Shown in pieces: positions 11,211 to 23,600 of a stretch of DNA of 64,000 bases. Numbering within the stretch: the stretch's first letter is position 1; the number at the start of each line of letters is the position of its first letter. Under the pieces are notes generated by a model that made no database searches, was not told the DNA's origin, and saw only the letters and a program-made list of their open reading frames with translations. The translations under genes were made by a program, and so were the position numbers. Source of the stretch: Tausonia pullulans (Eukaryota; Basidiomycota; Tremellomycetes; Cystofilobasidiales; Mrakiaceae); the NCBI GenBank assembly GCA_951802195.1, contig OX637628.1, positions 62,001-126,000 on the forward strand. Direction: 5' to 3'.

Positions 11211-14200
11211 TCAGACAACGAGCAGGCTCGAGAGCGTCGCCTCGGTCGAGACGACGTCGAGCGCTTGCTGGACCTCAAGCCTCTTCCTCGCTTGGTCGAG
11301 CCAGTCCGCGGCGAGGACCGCGGGCCATCCCTTGAGCTGGTTGACTTCACGGGCGGCTCCGTCCAGGTCGGCCCTTGCGAGGCGAGCCTCGGCGCGAGCA
11401 AGGACGCTCGCAACGTCATCGCCTTCCACGTCGGCTCCTGTCTTGCGGAAGAGTAAAGGCGAAAGGACGGCCGAGGCGACGTGGGCGAGGACACCGGCGT
11501 CGGCCGAGGTCGGAACAAGTGCGACGGACCGGATGCGGGGGGCGACGCGCTGGGTGAACCAGTAGGTAAGGTCTGGGAGCGACTCGACACCCTCCGACGC
11601 AGCCTTGGATGCGGTAAGCGGCGAGAGAACGGCGGGGATAGTAGAGTCGGAGGAGGAGACGACGGAGGAGGAAGACGAGGAGGGGAGGGAGGATGAAGAG
11701 GGGGCGAGGGAAGAGAGGGCCGAGAGCTGGGCTGCGATCGACTCACGCGCGCCGGCGTCGATGGCCGACTGGGCGGCACGGAGGGCCGACCAGAGGGTGT
11801 GGACTCGGACGTTCTCATCGAGGACGGCCGAGTTGTCGAGCGTGACCTTCTCGAGTTCCTTGAGCCCAGACTCGAGCTCGTCGAGCTTGGAAAGCCGGCC
11901 GCCGCGCTCAGAGTCAACTTGAGCCTTGATGTCGCGGATCCAGCGCTTCTGGAGCTCTATGCCCTGGGACATAACTTCCTCCTTGAGGCTGGAGAGAGAA
12001 GAGGAGGGAGGAAGATGCTAGGAGGTCAGCGGGCGCAAAACGAGAGTAACAGGGAAGGGAAAGGTATTCACCGCTCGTCAATGATTTCGCTCTGGGCGGC
12101 AAGCTCGTGGTCGAGCTTCTGCTTGAAGACCGAGACGAGCCGCCTGCGCTCCTCCTCGACAACATCCTTCCAGCCTTCCTCGCGCTTCTCAAGTTCATCT
12201 TCGAGGACAACCTCCCGTTCCTTCATGAGCCGCTCGTACTCGGTCTTCTTCTCGTTAAGTAAGTTCTCGAGCTTGGTCTTCTCCTCGCCCTTGACCGTGT
12301 TGAGACGCTTGCCGAGGGCCTCGAGGTCGAGCTGGGCAGTGCTGATGAGCTGCTTGGCCGAGGGAAGGGCCGAGGGCGTCTGAGCGAGGTACGCCGCAAG
12401 CGAATCGATCGTCGACGCCAGCTGAGTGATGATAGGCTCTGAGGCCGAGAAGGCGTGGACCGTGGGGGCAATGAGCGGCAGCGGGTGGCCAGGAAGAGGC
12501 TTGCCGTCCTTGGTCGTCGCGACAGGCGCGACCGAAGCAGGGATGATGCGAGCATTAAGGATGCCAACGGGGACAGGGGGACGAGCCGACTGGTCGACGG
12601 TGTAACCGGGGGGGGCCTCAAAGCCCAGTGGGAGAGGCTCAGTCCAGGCGGCCTTGGCGGCGGTGGTCGCCTCCTCGTTGTGGATGTGCTTGACGTCCTG
12701 CACGCCCTCGCGGAGAGCCGCCTCGGCACGATTAACGAGATCTTCAACCTTGTTGTCGGCGGCGTCGGCGGCGTCGATGGTTTTGTCCTTGACGTCCGAA
12801 ACGGCGGCGCTGGTCGACTTGGCGGCGAGGGTGCCAGACTGCTTCATGGCCTCAATACCCTTGAGGGCCTCCTCCTTGAGGTCAACCGTCTTGTGCTCGA
12901 CGGACTCAACGATCTCGCCAGCCTTGGACTTGAGCTCGGCGGCCTTGTCCGCAACGGCGTGCCCGATCTCGACGGCCTTATCCTCGACGGCGTGAACGAG
13001 CTTGGATCCCTCCGCAACGAGGTGGTTGAACTCCTTGCCAGCCTCCTGCTTGAGCTCCGAACCCTTCGCCTGAGCCTGGGCCGCCTTCGACCCTAGCTCC
13101 GTCTTCGTCGCAGCCGCAGCCTCGGCCGCCTTCTTCTGGAGCTCAGCGGCCTTCGTCTTGGCCTCCTCCACCTTCCTCGCCGACGCCTCCTTGAGCTCGG
13201 TAGCCTTCTTCTCCGCGGCAGCCTTCGCCTCGGCAGCCTTCTTCTCGGTAGTCTCCTTGATCTCCGCCGCCTTCCGCTCAGCAACGGCCTTGGCCTCATT
13301 CGCCTTCTTCTCCGCCGCCTCGCGCGTCTCGCGGACCTTGAGCGCCGAGTCATCCACGGGGGCAAAGACACGCGCCCTCGCATCTTCTCCCGGGGACGTG
13401 GCCGTCTTGGAGTTGTTCTCAGCAGCGTCCTTAGCCGGAGCAGCCTTTGCATTCTGCTCAAGCGAGGCCTTGACGTCATGCGCGGCCGCGGCAGCTTTAG
13501 CCTTGAGCTCCGAAGCCTTGGCCTCGATGGAGGAGGCAGAGGAGGCTTTGTCGGCGGAGGCGCCGGTGACGGAGCCGTAGAGCGAAGTCGCAGAGCTGTA
13601 GACGACGAACGCAATGTGTGAAAGCTCTTCAGCCATCGTGGAGAAGAGCGAGGGAGGGCCAAGGGGGTGGGGGCACGACTCACTTGCGGGCCTTGCTATA
13701 CGCTGCCATCACCTCGGCAGCGCCGATCTTGTCGAGCTCGCGGTCCTCGGCCCATTCGACGAGCGACTGAGCGAGTGGCACATTCGAGGTGTAGAACTCC
13801 TCGAACGAATCGTTCTGGAGGGCGACGTAGGTTGCGATGGTGTAAAGCGAAAGGCTGGAGGGTGGAGAGACGGAGGAGGGCAGGGGCGAATGTTTGGAAC
13901 CAGAAATGAAAGAGAGGGATGGATGTCAGCGAGAAGCGGAAGTCGGGTCGGGCGAGAGAGAAGCGAGCGGTCGCGTGCGACCCCGGCTCGACAACCATCA
14001 ACCAGCCAGCCGCCAGTCGCTCGTAGACCAGACAATCTTCCCTAACCCTCCCCTCCCCCCCTTACCAAACATACGTCCTGAGCAAGTAGAGAGAAGGCGC
14101 ATCTTATTTTTCTCTCGAAAGCACGCGGCGCAAGGGCGGACATCCGGACTTACACGGTGAAGAGAGAGTAGCCAAGCGTGCGCCTGAAGGCGCCGCTCTT

Positions 14201-14661
14201 GCGCTGGCCGCCCGAAGGAGGGGGCGGGTTCGCCGGGAATCCCGACGGAGGGGGTGTCACAGGGACAGCAGGAGCAGCAGTTGCCGCCTGAGGGCGAGTC
14301 GCTGAGGTCGGAATCGCCCCGACGGTCGTCGTAGGGATCACTCGCTTCGACGGCGCGACCGGGGGGACGACGCTGCCGGCCGCGGGGGGGGCCTCCGCCA
14401 TGGGCGTCCGGGCCGAAGGCGGGAGCGAGTAGAGCTATGAGGATGGCGGCGTAATTGAGAGGGTGCGAAGGATGGGGGGAGTGGCGGCAGAAGGAGGGGC
14501 GAGGCGAGGCAGAGGAGAGAAACGACGTCAGTTCGAGATGGCCGGGACGGGGGCGAAGAGGCGGGCAGCGGAAGTCAGAGAGAGCAAGCACTCACGCGAG
14601 CGATGCGCGAGGGCTGGGCGCGGGAGGCGACACGCCGAGCGGCGAGCACGGAGAGGACCAT
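11211..14661 (-). CDS. MIC60: MICOS subunit Mic60 (mitofilin), unusually long
   Basis: Minus-strand exons 14596-14661, 14154-14434, 13684-13854, 12072-13595 and 11211-11988 join in frame to 939 residues. The parts are: a mitochondrial presequence (MVLSVLAARRVASRAQPSRI); a Pro/Ala-rich linker; a transmembrane helix spanning the exon 2/3 junction (RRTLGYSLFTV then LSLYTIATYVAL); DSFEEFY as in other Mic60 proteins; a long Ala/Lys/Glu coiled-coil region; and a C-terminal mitofilin signature (KEEVMSQGIELQKRWIRDIK, WSALRAAQSAIDAGAR, DLDGAAREVNQLKGWPAVLA). Mic60 organises crista junctions in the inner membrane. Fungal Mic60 proteins are usually nearer 550-700 residues. The excess is a tract of AEKKAxEAKA-like repeats encoded around 13100-13350. 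It is divergent from NPL4. Confidence 0.9.
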
Positions 14662-15035
14662 GCTGGGCGAGGACGAGAGGGGAAAGAGAGTCGGGAAGAA
14701 GGGGGGAAGGGGAGAGGAAGGGCGTTAGAAGTGAGAAGAGGCGCGCCGGGAGAGGACGGCCAGGGAGAAGCCAGAGGGCTCTCGCTTGGTTACCACCCAC
14801 TCTGGGACGTGACATCTACATAGGCACCTCGGAAGATAGATGAAGAGATCGCCAAGGATGTGTTATGAGTCTGGCGGGGCACGGTCTGGCGACAAACTTG
14901 GTTGGGCGACAGGCTCAGTCGCTAAGGGTGGATGGGATGATGACGACGAGCCATTGCCTCCCCCTCACCCTCCACCTCGTCGTTCTCCCTCTCTTCGCTT
15001 TGTCCCCTCGACACTCACCCTCTCCTTTGCCCACC
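14662..15035. other. Divergent MIC60/NPL4 promoter region
   Basis: These 374 bp lie between the start codons of MIC60 (minus) and NPL4 (plus). The NPL4 side is pyrimidine-rich just before its ATG. No TATA box or other element could be assigned with confidence. Confidence 0.5.
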
Positions 15036-17708
15036 ATGTCGCTCATCATTCGCCTCCGCTCCAGGGAGGGCACCTCCCGCATCACCGTCAGCCCCGACAC
15101 CACAGGAGAGGACCTCGCCCAGCAGGTTAGTGAGCTCAAGTCGCGTGCGTCTGTTCTCCACGTCGCCGACGCGAAGCTCACGTGTACGGTCTCACTTCTC
15201 TCTAGATCGTCGACTCACTCCCGGACAATGTCGACGCCGGCACCATCACCATCTCCAACACCCCAGCTCATGGCACCAGCCTCTCTCTCGACTCGCTCGC
15301 CAACCGGACCGTCGCTGACATGGCCTTCAAGTACGCCGCATGTCACCAGCTCTTTCGCTCGCTCCAACACCATGCTGACATGCTTCACGTTTCCTTCCTT
15401 TCATCTTCCTCCTACAGGAACGGCGAGATGCTCTTCGTCAACTACCAAACTGAAAGCGCCGCCCCCAGCGCGTCCGCTCCTTTCACAGCCCCCTCAGCGC
15501 CCCTCGTCGCATCGGCGTCCTCCTTCACGTCTCAGGCTCCGGCAGCAGCAGCGGCATTTCCTTCCCCATCTGCCCCGTCTATCGGTCTTTCCAAGGTTGA
15601 GGAGGAACAAGGTCCGTTACGAGCTGTCCTGAACAATGAGCGCGTCGGTTGCCGTGAACTGAGACGAGATATTCCATCGCCCTCCTCCCCTCCCCTGCTC
15701 CTGTCACTCTTCTCGCTTCGTCCCTCTCAGTCGACCAATACTATCGCACGCAGACAGGCATGATCCCTCGAGAGAGGGACGCCAAAATGTGCAGGCACGG
15801 AGCCAAGGGCATGTGCGACTACTGCATGCCCCTCGAGGTACATATCGTTTCCTGATCGTTCTGACAGGCACTAACAGCTAACATCACCTTCGCTCCAGCC
15901 TTACGACGCTGCCTACCACGCGGAAAACAAGATCAAGCACCTCTCCTTCCCGGCGTACCTCCGCAAGCTCACGGGCTCCCAGTCGGCCTCTAAGGCATCT
16001 ACCTCGTCCTCGGCGATCCCTCCGCTTACGCCGCTCGACTTCCAAGTCAAGACGCCCTGCCCCTCAGGCTCGCATGCCCCATGGCCCGTGGGAATCTGCT
16101 CGAAATGCCAACCGAGCGCCATCACGCTCCAGTCGCAGGAGTTCCGGCTCGTCGACCACGTCGAGTTTGCCTCCCCGGCGCTGGTCGACCGCTTTCTCGA
16201 GGGCTGGCGTCGGACGGGCACGCAGAGGCTTGGCTTCCTCCTTGGGAGGTACGAGCCGTACGATGGAGTCCCTATGGGTGTCAAGGCGGTCGTCGAGGCT
16301 GTGATTGAACCGCAGCAGGAAGGCGAGGTCGACGGCGTTGCGGTCGATCTCCCCTGGCAGGACGAGGCAGACGTTCGCAAACTCGCCGCCGAGTGCTGGA
16401 AGGGTCTTCAAGTTGTCGGTGTTGTTTACACGGACCTGACGGCGTGAGTCTGAGTCCCGTCCGCTGCTTCAGAGGTTACAATTGGATTGACGTCCGCGCC
16501 TTCGATAGCTCCCCCGAAGACATCACCAAGACGCTCTACAAGCGCCACCCTCAGTCATACTACCTTTCCTCACTCGAGCTCCTCTTCTCAGCGCGTATGC
16601 AGCTCAACCACCCGAACCCTTCGAAATCTTCGCCCACGGGCATCTTTGGCTCGCGCTTCGTGACATGCGTTCTGACGGGCACTGAGGACGGCGGCATTGA
16701 CGTCCTCGCGTTCCAGGCGAGCGAGCAGGCCGTCGCGATGGTCCAAGCCGACATGATCGAGGCGAGCGTCGAGCCATCGACTGTACGCGTTAAGAAGGAA
16801 GGTGCTGGGCGGTATATCCCGGATGTCTTCTATACGTGAGAGCGGATCTTTCTCTTTGTATTCTCTCTATATCTTTCTTACTCGAAAGCAAGCTTACTCC
16901 ATCCCATCATAGCTTCAAGAACGAATATAAACTTCAGGTGAAGCAGTCGGCCAAGCCATGCTTTCCCGTCGAGTACCTCCTCGTCAACGTTAGCGCCTGC
17001 CTGCCTTGATCCCTCTACCGTCGTTTCGCCACTTATCTGACCCTCCTTCCTCCTCGTAGCTCACCCACGGCTTCCCCAAATCGCCTTCCCCTCTTTTCCC
17101 CGTCTCCTCCTTCCCCATCGCCAATCGCCCAAAGACATCCGCCGCCGCTGAGCCGACAATGGGCAAGGTCATCTCCTCGCTCCTCCCGATCGTTGGAGAC
17201 GGGACGTATGACGGCGGGCCCTCGAGCGAGCAAACGAAGCGGCAGGAGATTGAGCACTGGGCGGGGGACTGGCACCTGCTGAGCTTCCTGCAGAAGGAAG
17301 GGGGCTTGGGGGAGGAAGCGATGGCGTTGCTCGCGAGAGTCGCTACGGCGCATGCTAGAGAAGGAGGGGATGACGAGGCGCTGGATAGGCTCGTGAGGAC
17401 CGATGGGTGGTTGACGCTCATGGAGTTTGTCAAGGCCACAAGAGAGGGTGGGTGGTCGTTCTCTTTTGCTCTCCTCCTCGCTCAAGGCTGACACAAATTC
17501 GATCGAAAAAAAAGCCCAAGCTCAGGCATCGTTCAACAGCGCGCCCGACGACGACGACTTCCCGGACATCCCGCCAGACCACGACTTCGACCAGCCCGGA
17601 GGCGGAGGTGGTGGAGGCATGGGCGGCGAGATCATTTGTCCTCACTGCACGTTCGTCAATGACCACGGGGGCGATTGTGACATTTGTGGGCTACCGCTCG
17701 CTGGTTGA
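15036..17708 (+). CDS. NPL4: NPL4, Cdc48/p97 ubiquitin-adaptor subunit
   Basis: Nine exons (15036-15125, 15206-15330, 15418-15611, 15731-15837, 15899-16443, 16509-16835, 16913-16988, 17060-17447, 17515-17708) give 681 residues. The order is: an N-terminal ubiquitin-like region (MSLIIRLRSREGTSRI); the NPL4 zinc-finger motifs (CRHGAKGMCDYC and later GICSKC); the catalytically dead MPN/JAB-type core (DHVEFASPALVDRFLEGWR, RLGFLLGRYEPYDGVPMGV); KRHPQSYYLSSLELLFSARM; and a C-terminal NZF finger (CPHCTFVNDHGGDCDICGLP). Npl4 pairs with Ufd1 to bring ubiquitylated substrates to Cdc48 in ERAD and chromatin extraction. The donor at 15612 is GTCCGT. The last intron appears to end at an AAG acceptor after an A-run and could instead end 5 nt further on. 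Confidence 0.94.
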
Positions 17709-17929
17709 GGACTCGTTTTGATTGCATGTGTATGGAGTGCTGTCTGTCTAAGAGAGAGCGATAAACGGCCCGGGCGAAAGAAGCGACGCCCATGCGGAGA
17801 CAGTAACCGAGCCCTACCCCCTTACCTCGGTCCCCTTTAAACGATCATCATTTCCTCATCTCATCATCCCACCCCCCACCACCCTCTCCCAATCCAACAG
17901 GAGACAAAGCCCTCTCTCTCTATCTAACA

Positions 17930-20179
17930 ATGCTCTCGAAGACCCTCCTTCTGCCCCCCCTCCTAGCAGTGACCGCCTTCGCCTCAGCGGGCGATACTTT
18001 CACTGTTGACACCTCCCCAAGGTCGTCGGTCAGCGCCGCTCTTTTCCCCCCTCTCGTTGTCCCCCCATCGGTTGGCGCCCACCCATGCAAGTCCTCATAC
18101 AAAAGGCTCCCACCTCTTCGGGAGCAAGAGGCGATTGAGCTCGGGTGGATCCAGAAAAGAATGGCGCTCGTGCCGAGGGTTTTGGAGAAGTAGTGAGTCT
18201 GGGTAATTCCTGACCTCGAGATTGGGAGAGATATGGACTGACTCTCTAAGCTGGTGACGAAAGTGGATTTGATGCATATATCTTGAGCATGGCAAGTTCT
18301 GTCGTTAGTCTGTGGCTTTAGATAGGGGGCTGACCGCCTATGGACGACCCGATTCAACAGCGCGAGTACGCTGAGGTCCGTCGACACTGGCGATTATCCT
18401 TCTCCTGCTCGCTTGAGTTCTAAAACGCTTCTATGGCTGCAGGACACCATCTTCCGGGCCTTCAACCCATACACGACGATTTTTTCCGCCCGCCGTCGTA
18501 CGACGTACCTCTGTCCGTTGTCCCTCTCCTGTCCCAGGTTCTCTCTTATCTCTCCAGATCTCACCTCGCTCTCCATCCTTCCCAGTTCACACCGCCGCCC
18601 CCTCGGACGAGATCCCCGCTTCCCCCCTCCTCCTGATCGACAACACTCCATCTCTGTTCGCGACGGTCAACGCAACACTCGAGATGCTCGACCCGCGAAA
18701 GATTGCCGTCAATGTCGATCGAGACTTGGCCTTTGCCGATGGGCTACACACGGGCGAGGGGGAGACGCTCAAGGTACGCCATATATGAGTGAGTGTTAGA
18801 TAAGTCGAGCTGATGGTGGTAGATCTCCAGGCCAACCTCGGCCCCAAGTGGTCCTCTCGACTGGACTCGGAGCGGATGATCCCCGTCGAGATCAGCGCGA
18901 CGCGCGTTGGGGGAGCGGAACAGCTTGGGTACTACCGGAACATGCAGGTGCGGAGAGATTCATCCCTCAGCTGTACAGAGTTCAGATTGATGAGTTCCTG
19001 TATTTTTCAGGAATCCGTATGGGCCATGATCGAGGAGGGCTTCAGTGACAAGGTCATCACTCCCGGCGAAACGACCACCCAGGTCCGTGTTCCCTAGTTC
19101 TCTCCTTCAGGCCAAATGGCCGACACATCTCTCTCAGGATCTCATCTGGTGGTTCCGAGAGCGGATGGAGACAATGAACGTCACCACCTGGTTCCACCCA
19201 TCCGTTTCGGTCTTCCGGGGCGATTTTGCAACGCATCCGGGCCAGCCGTTTCCTTCCCCCGATGAGGGAGACGAGACGATCTATGAGGGCGACATGCTGC
19301 ATACTGATGTGAGTGGCAAGCTTTGATGGCAACCAGCTTGCATCTTTGATGACGCGTTTTCGTTTAGGTTGGGATTTACGCGATGGGTATGGCCACAGAC
19401 ACGCAGCATCTAGCTTGTACGTCTCCAAGAGCTCTTCTTCAATACATTTTCCCACTGACCTTCTTCCACTCAGATGTCCTCCGTGCGAATGAGACGGATG
19501 CTCCCATGTCTCTCAAGGCCGGCCTCGCCAAGTCGAATCGCCTTCAAGGTGCGCCTTAACCGCGGCTCGCTCATCCTCTTACCCTATCCGTATTGACTAG
19601 ACCGCTGGGCTCGCTCAAAGACATCGTCCGCAATACCATGAAGCCCGGCCGCACGGGGGACGAAACCCTCGCCAAAGTTAGGGCGACGTTTGAGGCTGAG
19701 GAACTCCAAGGACTCATCTACTGTCAGTCCGCCGAGGGGATAGCAGTTCGAAGAGGCTCTCACTCATCATCTCGTTTTGCCTTTAGGTCATCCTATCGGT
19801 CAGCGCGCCCGAATTGAAAGTTTTTCCCTTCTTCGAGTCTTCTGATGTTCGCTGCCCTTCAGGTGACTTTGGTCACGCCGCCGGAACGCTCATCGGAATG
19901 AGTGCGTTTCGTCCTCCTCTTTCTCCCTCCAATGGCATGTTGACAGGGGATTTTTTTTTGTGGGATCTTCCCGCCAGCCAACCTTCAGAAGAGTCCGTAC
20001 CCCCTCCCCAAGCCCCATGGGGAATGAGCTGACTTGTCACGACTCTAGGCGTCCCTGGCTCTGGCCAGCTTCCGATGCTCAAAGACACCTGGTCAGAGAT
20101 CTTCCCTACATACCCCAACTCGACTGAGTCGCTTAGCTGATGTTTCTTTTGGGAATCTCAGGTACTCGAGTGCGCGCTG

Positions 20180-20239
<60 letters not shown>

Positions 20240-20612
20240 TCTCGTATATTCGAAGACACCGGCGAGTCCTGACTTCGCTGCATTCTCTCCCATCCAGTCG
20301 AGCTCTCAGCCGAATCCTTCATTCCCGAGTGGAACCGAACGCAAAGCGTAAGTCCCCGCTCCCCTCGATGCATCGGTCTTCTACACCCTTACAGCGAGCG
20401 CTGACGCCCTCTCTCCGCAGTTCGCCCAAGAGGAGGACGTTGCATGGAACGAGGACACCCAAACGTGGGAGTGGGTCTGGGGCCGGCAGGAGCGTTTCCA
20501 CCTCGTCCGGTCGTCCCGGCACAAGAAGAGCGGTGAAAAGAAGCATGAGGGAAGCTGGTTGGTTGTGAAGGCCGCGCAGAAACTCGGCTGGACGGTCGGG
20601 AGGTGGTGGTGA
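17930..20612 (+). CDS. Secreted M24-fold metallopeptidase-like protein, 18 exons
   Basis: Eighteen exons join in frame to 502 residues: 17930-18192, 18264-18291, 18361-18375, 18443-18512, 18586-18773, 18831-18947, 19011-19082, 19138-19308, 19368-19416, 19474-19548, 19621-19722, 19787-19798, 19863-19901, 19978-19992, 20049-20091, 20162-20169, 20298-20347, 20421-20612. A signal peptide (MLSKTLLLPPLLAVTAFASA) precedes MREYAED, FSARRRTTYLF, then TDVGIYAMG, ATDTQHLAYVL, GDFGHAAGTLIGM, ELSAESFIPEWN and QEEDVAW. These are plausible positions for the D, D, H, E, E ligands of the M24 fold. Activity and substrate are unknown. Exons of 8, 12, 15 and 15 nt occur. The intron at 18292 is GC-AG (GCAAGT), and several donors are GTCCGT. 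Intron 16 carries a CT microsatellite. Confidence 0.85.
20184..20242 (+). repeat. (CT)n microsatellite inside an intron
   Basis: About 25 near-perfect CT units lie within the intron between the 8-nt exon at 20162-20169 and the exon at 20298 of the M24-like gene. On the sense strand it is all pyrimidine, so it resembles a greatly extended polypyrimidine tract. Confidence 0.95.
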
Positions 20613-20684
20613 TGGGCGAGGACTTCTCCGCCTCCTTTGCTTTCTTTTCTCGTCAATGGAATCTAAGCAAAGAATCATTTTGAA

Positions 20685-23600
20685 TCATGTCTCCATGGGC
20701 GTTACTCCGTCGGCACCAGAGACAGGCGGAGGGGCGGCCTCTGCTGCTGGCGGCGGTGGGCCTGGCGGCGGAGTGGTAGCAACACCGACGGTCGTCGTAG
20801 ACTCGGCGACGACGGCTTCGTCTGGGAAGACCTCGGCGAACCACGCAGGCAACCGTGAAACGTTTCCACCAGACTAGAAAGAGAGAAAAGGATGTCAGCG
20901 AGTCAACTTCAGACAGTAATGTGTGTGTGTGTGCGAGAGAGTAAGTGAGGGAAGGAAGGTCCCTGCACCTTTTTGATGACGTGCTCCCTCAAGCCCGACT
21001 TGAGCGTCTTGCTCCCCGGCTTGCCCGCGGGTTCGGGCCTGCTGACAATTTCCTTGAGCTGCTCCCGTGGCAGCTGGAGCAGAGCGCCGTACGAGGCCGA
21101 GCCAAGGATCTTGGCGACGCGAATAAAGCCATCCCAGAGTGGAAGGGAGGTCCAGACTTTCTTGGCGATGAGCCTCGAGAGGAGGTTGGTCGCGACGAAG
21201 GAGGTCAGGGATTTGTACGTCTGGACGGATTTGATGACCTGGTAGGGGATAATTTGTTGGTGAGCTTCTTGAGCGCCGAAGGTCGCCCTCAGAGTCCCAG
21301 GCTTACCGTACGGAGGAAGAGCGTCGGGAGATCCGGCTCGTCTGAGAGCTGCTGTAAGACGATCATGAGGACCTCAGACTTGTAGACGTCCGTCAACGAG
21401 AAGCATATGTCGATCGCTAAAGGAAAGAAGTGTCAGGAGGTAACGCCTGACTTTGCAAAAAGAAAATCCCTCTCTCGACTCACCCTCCATCGTCGCCTTG
21501 AGACCTGCGTCCCGCTCGAGATGATGCAACAGCACCATGAGCTCCGACGGTGTGAACTGGTCGAGCGGTCGCAGCTTCGGCAGATCCGGGACAACCGCCG
21601 TGCTAAGGATCTGGTTGAACACCCGACGGACGACTTCCCGATCCTCAGGTTTGCCGCTGAGAGTTCCGACGAGCCGGGGGAGTTGCCGTCTGACTTCGGC
21701 CTGCAAAGAAAGACAGACGCAGGTCAGGGAGGGAGAGAGTGGTTGGGCTGAAGCATGGTAGAAATTCACCTTGTCGAGGTCAGGGAGGATAGGCAGCATG
21801 AACCGAGGATCCAGTTTTTCCCTTCCAGCTACAAGACTCTTGACAAGAGCGATGAGAACTGTCGACATCTTGACTTTAGGCCCATCAGGCTCCTTGGGCT
21901 CCGAGAGGACCTGGAGTGTGCGGAGGGCAAGGCCGTCGGCACCCGCCGGGAAGGTCCGAAGCAAAGTGAGCAGGCGGCCGTTGTTTGGGCCAAGGGATTT
22001 GATAAGCGGGGTGAGGATGACATGGAAGGCCTCCTGGATGGAGGAGTCGAGACCAATGTAGGCGAAGAAGATGCTAAAAAGAGCGGGAGTTCAGCCGCAA
22101 GCGACGTCAAAGGCCGAGGAGGTCTAACTCACTCATCCAGAAACTCGGGAACCTTCTTCGTTAAAGCAAAGAGGAGCTCGACATGTTGTCTGACTACCTC
22201 CTGCTGAACGGGGACCTCAAGCTTGGCAGGGAGGAACCGGCTCTGCGCCGGGAGCTCTTGCTCCTCCTCCTCTTTGGGCTCCGCCTTCTCCGCTGAGCCC
22301 GTCTGCAGGCGTCGGAGGAGCTGACGAGCGTACGTCTTGATGGTGTCGGCCATAGCACTTCCTTCGGTGACCCATGATCGGACGGTAGCGATGGCAGGGT
22401 TCCGGCTGGCGGCGTCTGGAAGAGACGGGTGGCATGTCAATAAGTCAGAGAAGATTGGCTTAAACGTCCAAGCCAGCAAGGGCTCACCCGGATGAGTGCA
22501 GAGCTCCAGCAAGAGTCGAAGGCCCTCATCCCTCAGAGGCGGCCGCTCGACCGTCAGATCCTTGAGCGTCTTCATCGCTGCTCTGCCCTTGACCCGATCG
22601 AGATCCGTACAGATGTCCTGGACCATCGCGAGGGCCTCGAAGGGCAGCTCGGGCAGTAGACCGAGGAAGCGGGTGAGGGAGAACGTCGAAGGGAGGCGGG
22701 GGATCGCCAGCTGGAGGACGAGGAGAACAGAAGACCGGTAGCATGCAGGCTAGGGAAGCGAAAGACCGAGAGAGAGAGACGTTAGTGGGGCCAGTCGTGT
22801 ACGACAGCAAGAGAAAGTTGGGATGCTCACTCGACGCGCATCCTCGAGCGAGAGCTGAGCGTCGTTGTACCACTCCTCATTGAGCCAGAGAGTTGCAAAT
22901 TTGTATCTAGTCGCGAAGTCTTCCGCGATAAACTCGCAGATGGTCCGTCGAACCTCATCCCTTCGATGAGTAGCGTCTGCCTCTGTCTTGACGCCGTCGT
23001 CCCCGGCAATATCCTCCTCTCGACCACGTGTGACGAGCCTCGCGCCAAGCATCATCCACAGATCACGTTTCGGGCCCTCCTTCAGAGCAGCCGTCTCATC
23101 GTCATCACCCTCTGCCACCGCTGCTCTTGAGGACCCATCGAGCTGCGACCCTGCAGCCCAGATCCGACGAAGCGACTTCAAAACAGCCGTTCTTCGCCCG
23201 GCTGATGAGAGGTGCCTCGGAGGTGGGAGCTTGAAGTCGGCGAGGCGGAACTTGAGGGCGCTTGGCAACGGGGCAGCTGCGGTCGGGGCGACAGCACTAT
23301 CCAAGAATTGGCGATTCGATGGTTCGAGGGGCGCTCGAGCAGCGGAGTCCTCGGTCTCCTCGTCGGTGATGCCGTTTTGTTCTCGGAGACGCTGGCTCTG
23401 CAAAAGGACAGAGGCAGGGCAAGTCAGAACCCGCGGGGGTGAAGAACCTCGAAAGTGAGGTAGGTCCTGACCTTGACCATCATCTGCTCCAGTTGCTCGG
23501 GAGTCATGTCCTCAACGTCATCGTCGTCCGCGCCGACGAGATCCAGCGGGTTGATAGCCTCGCCCTCGTCCTGCTCCTCCTGATGCTGCTCACCGAACTC

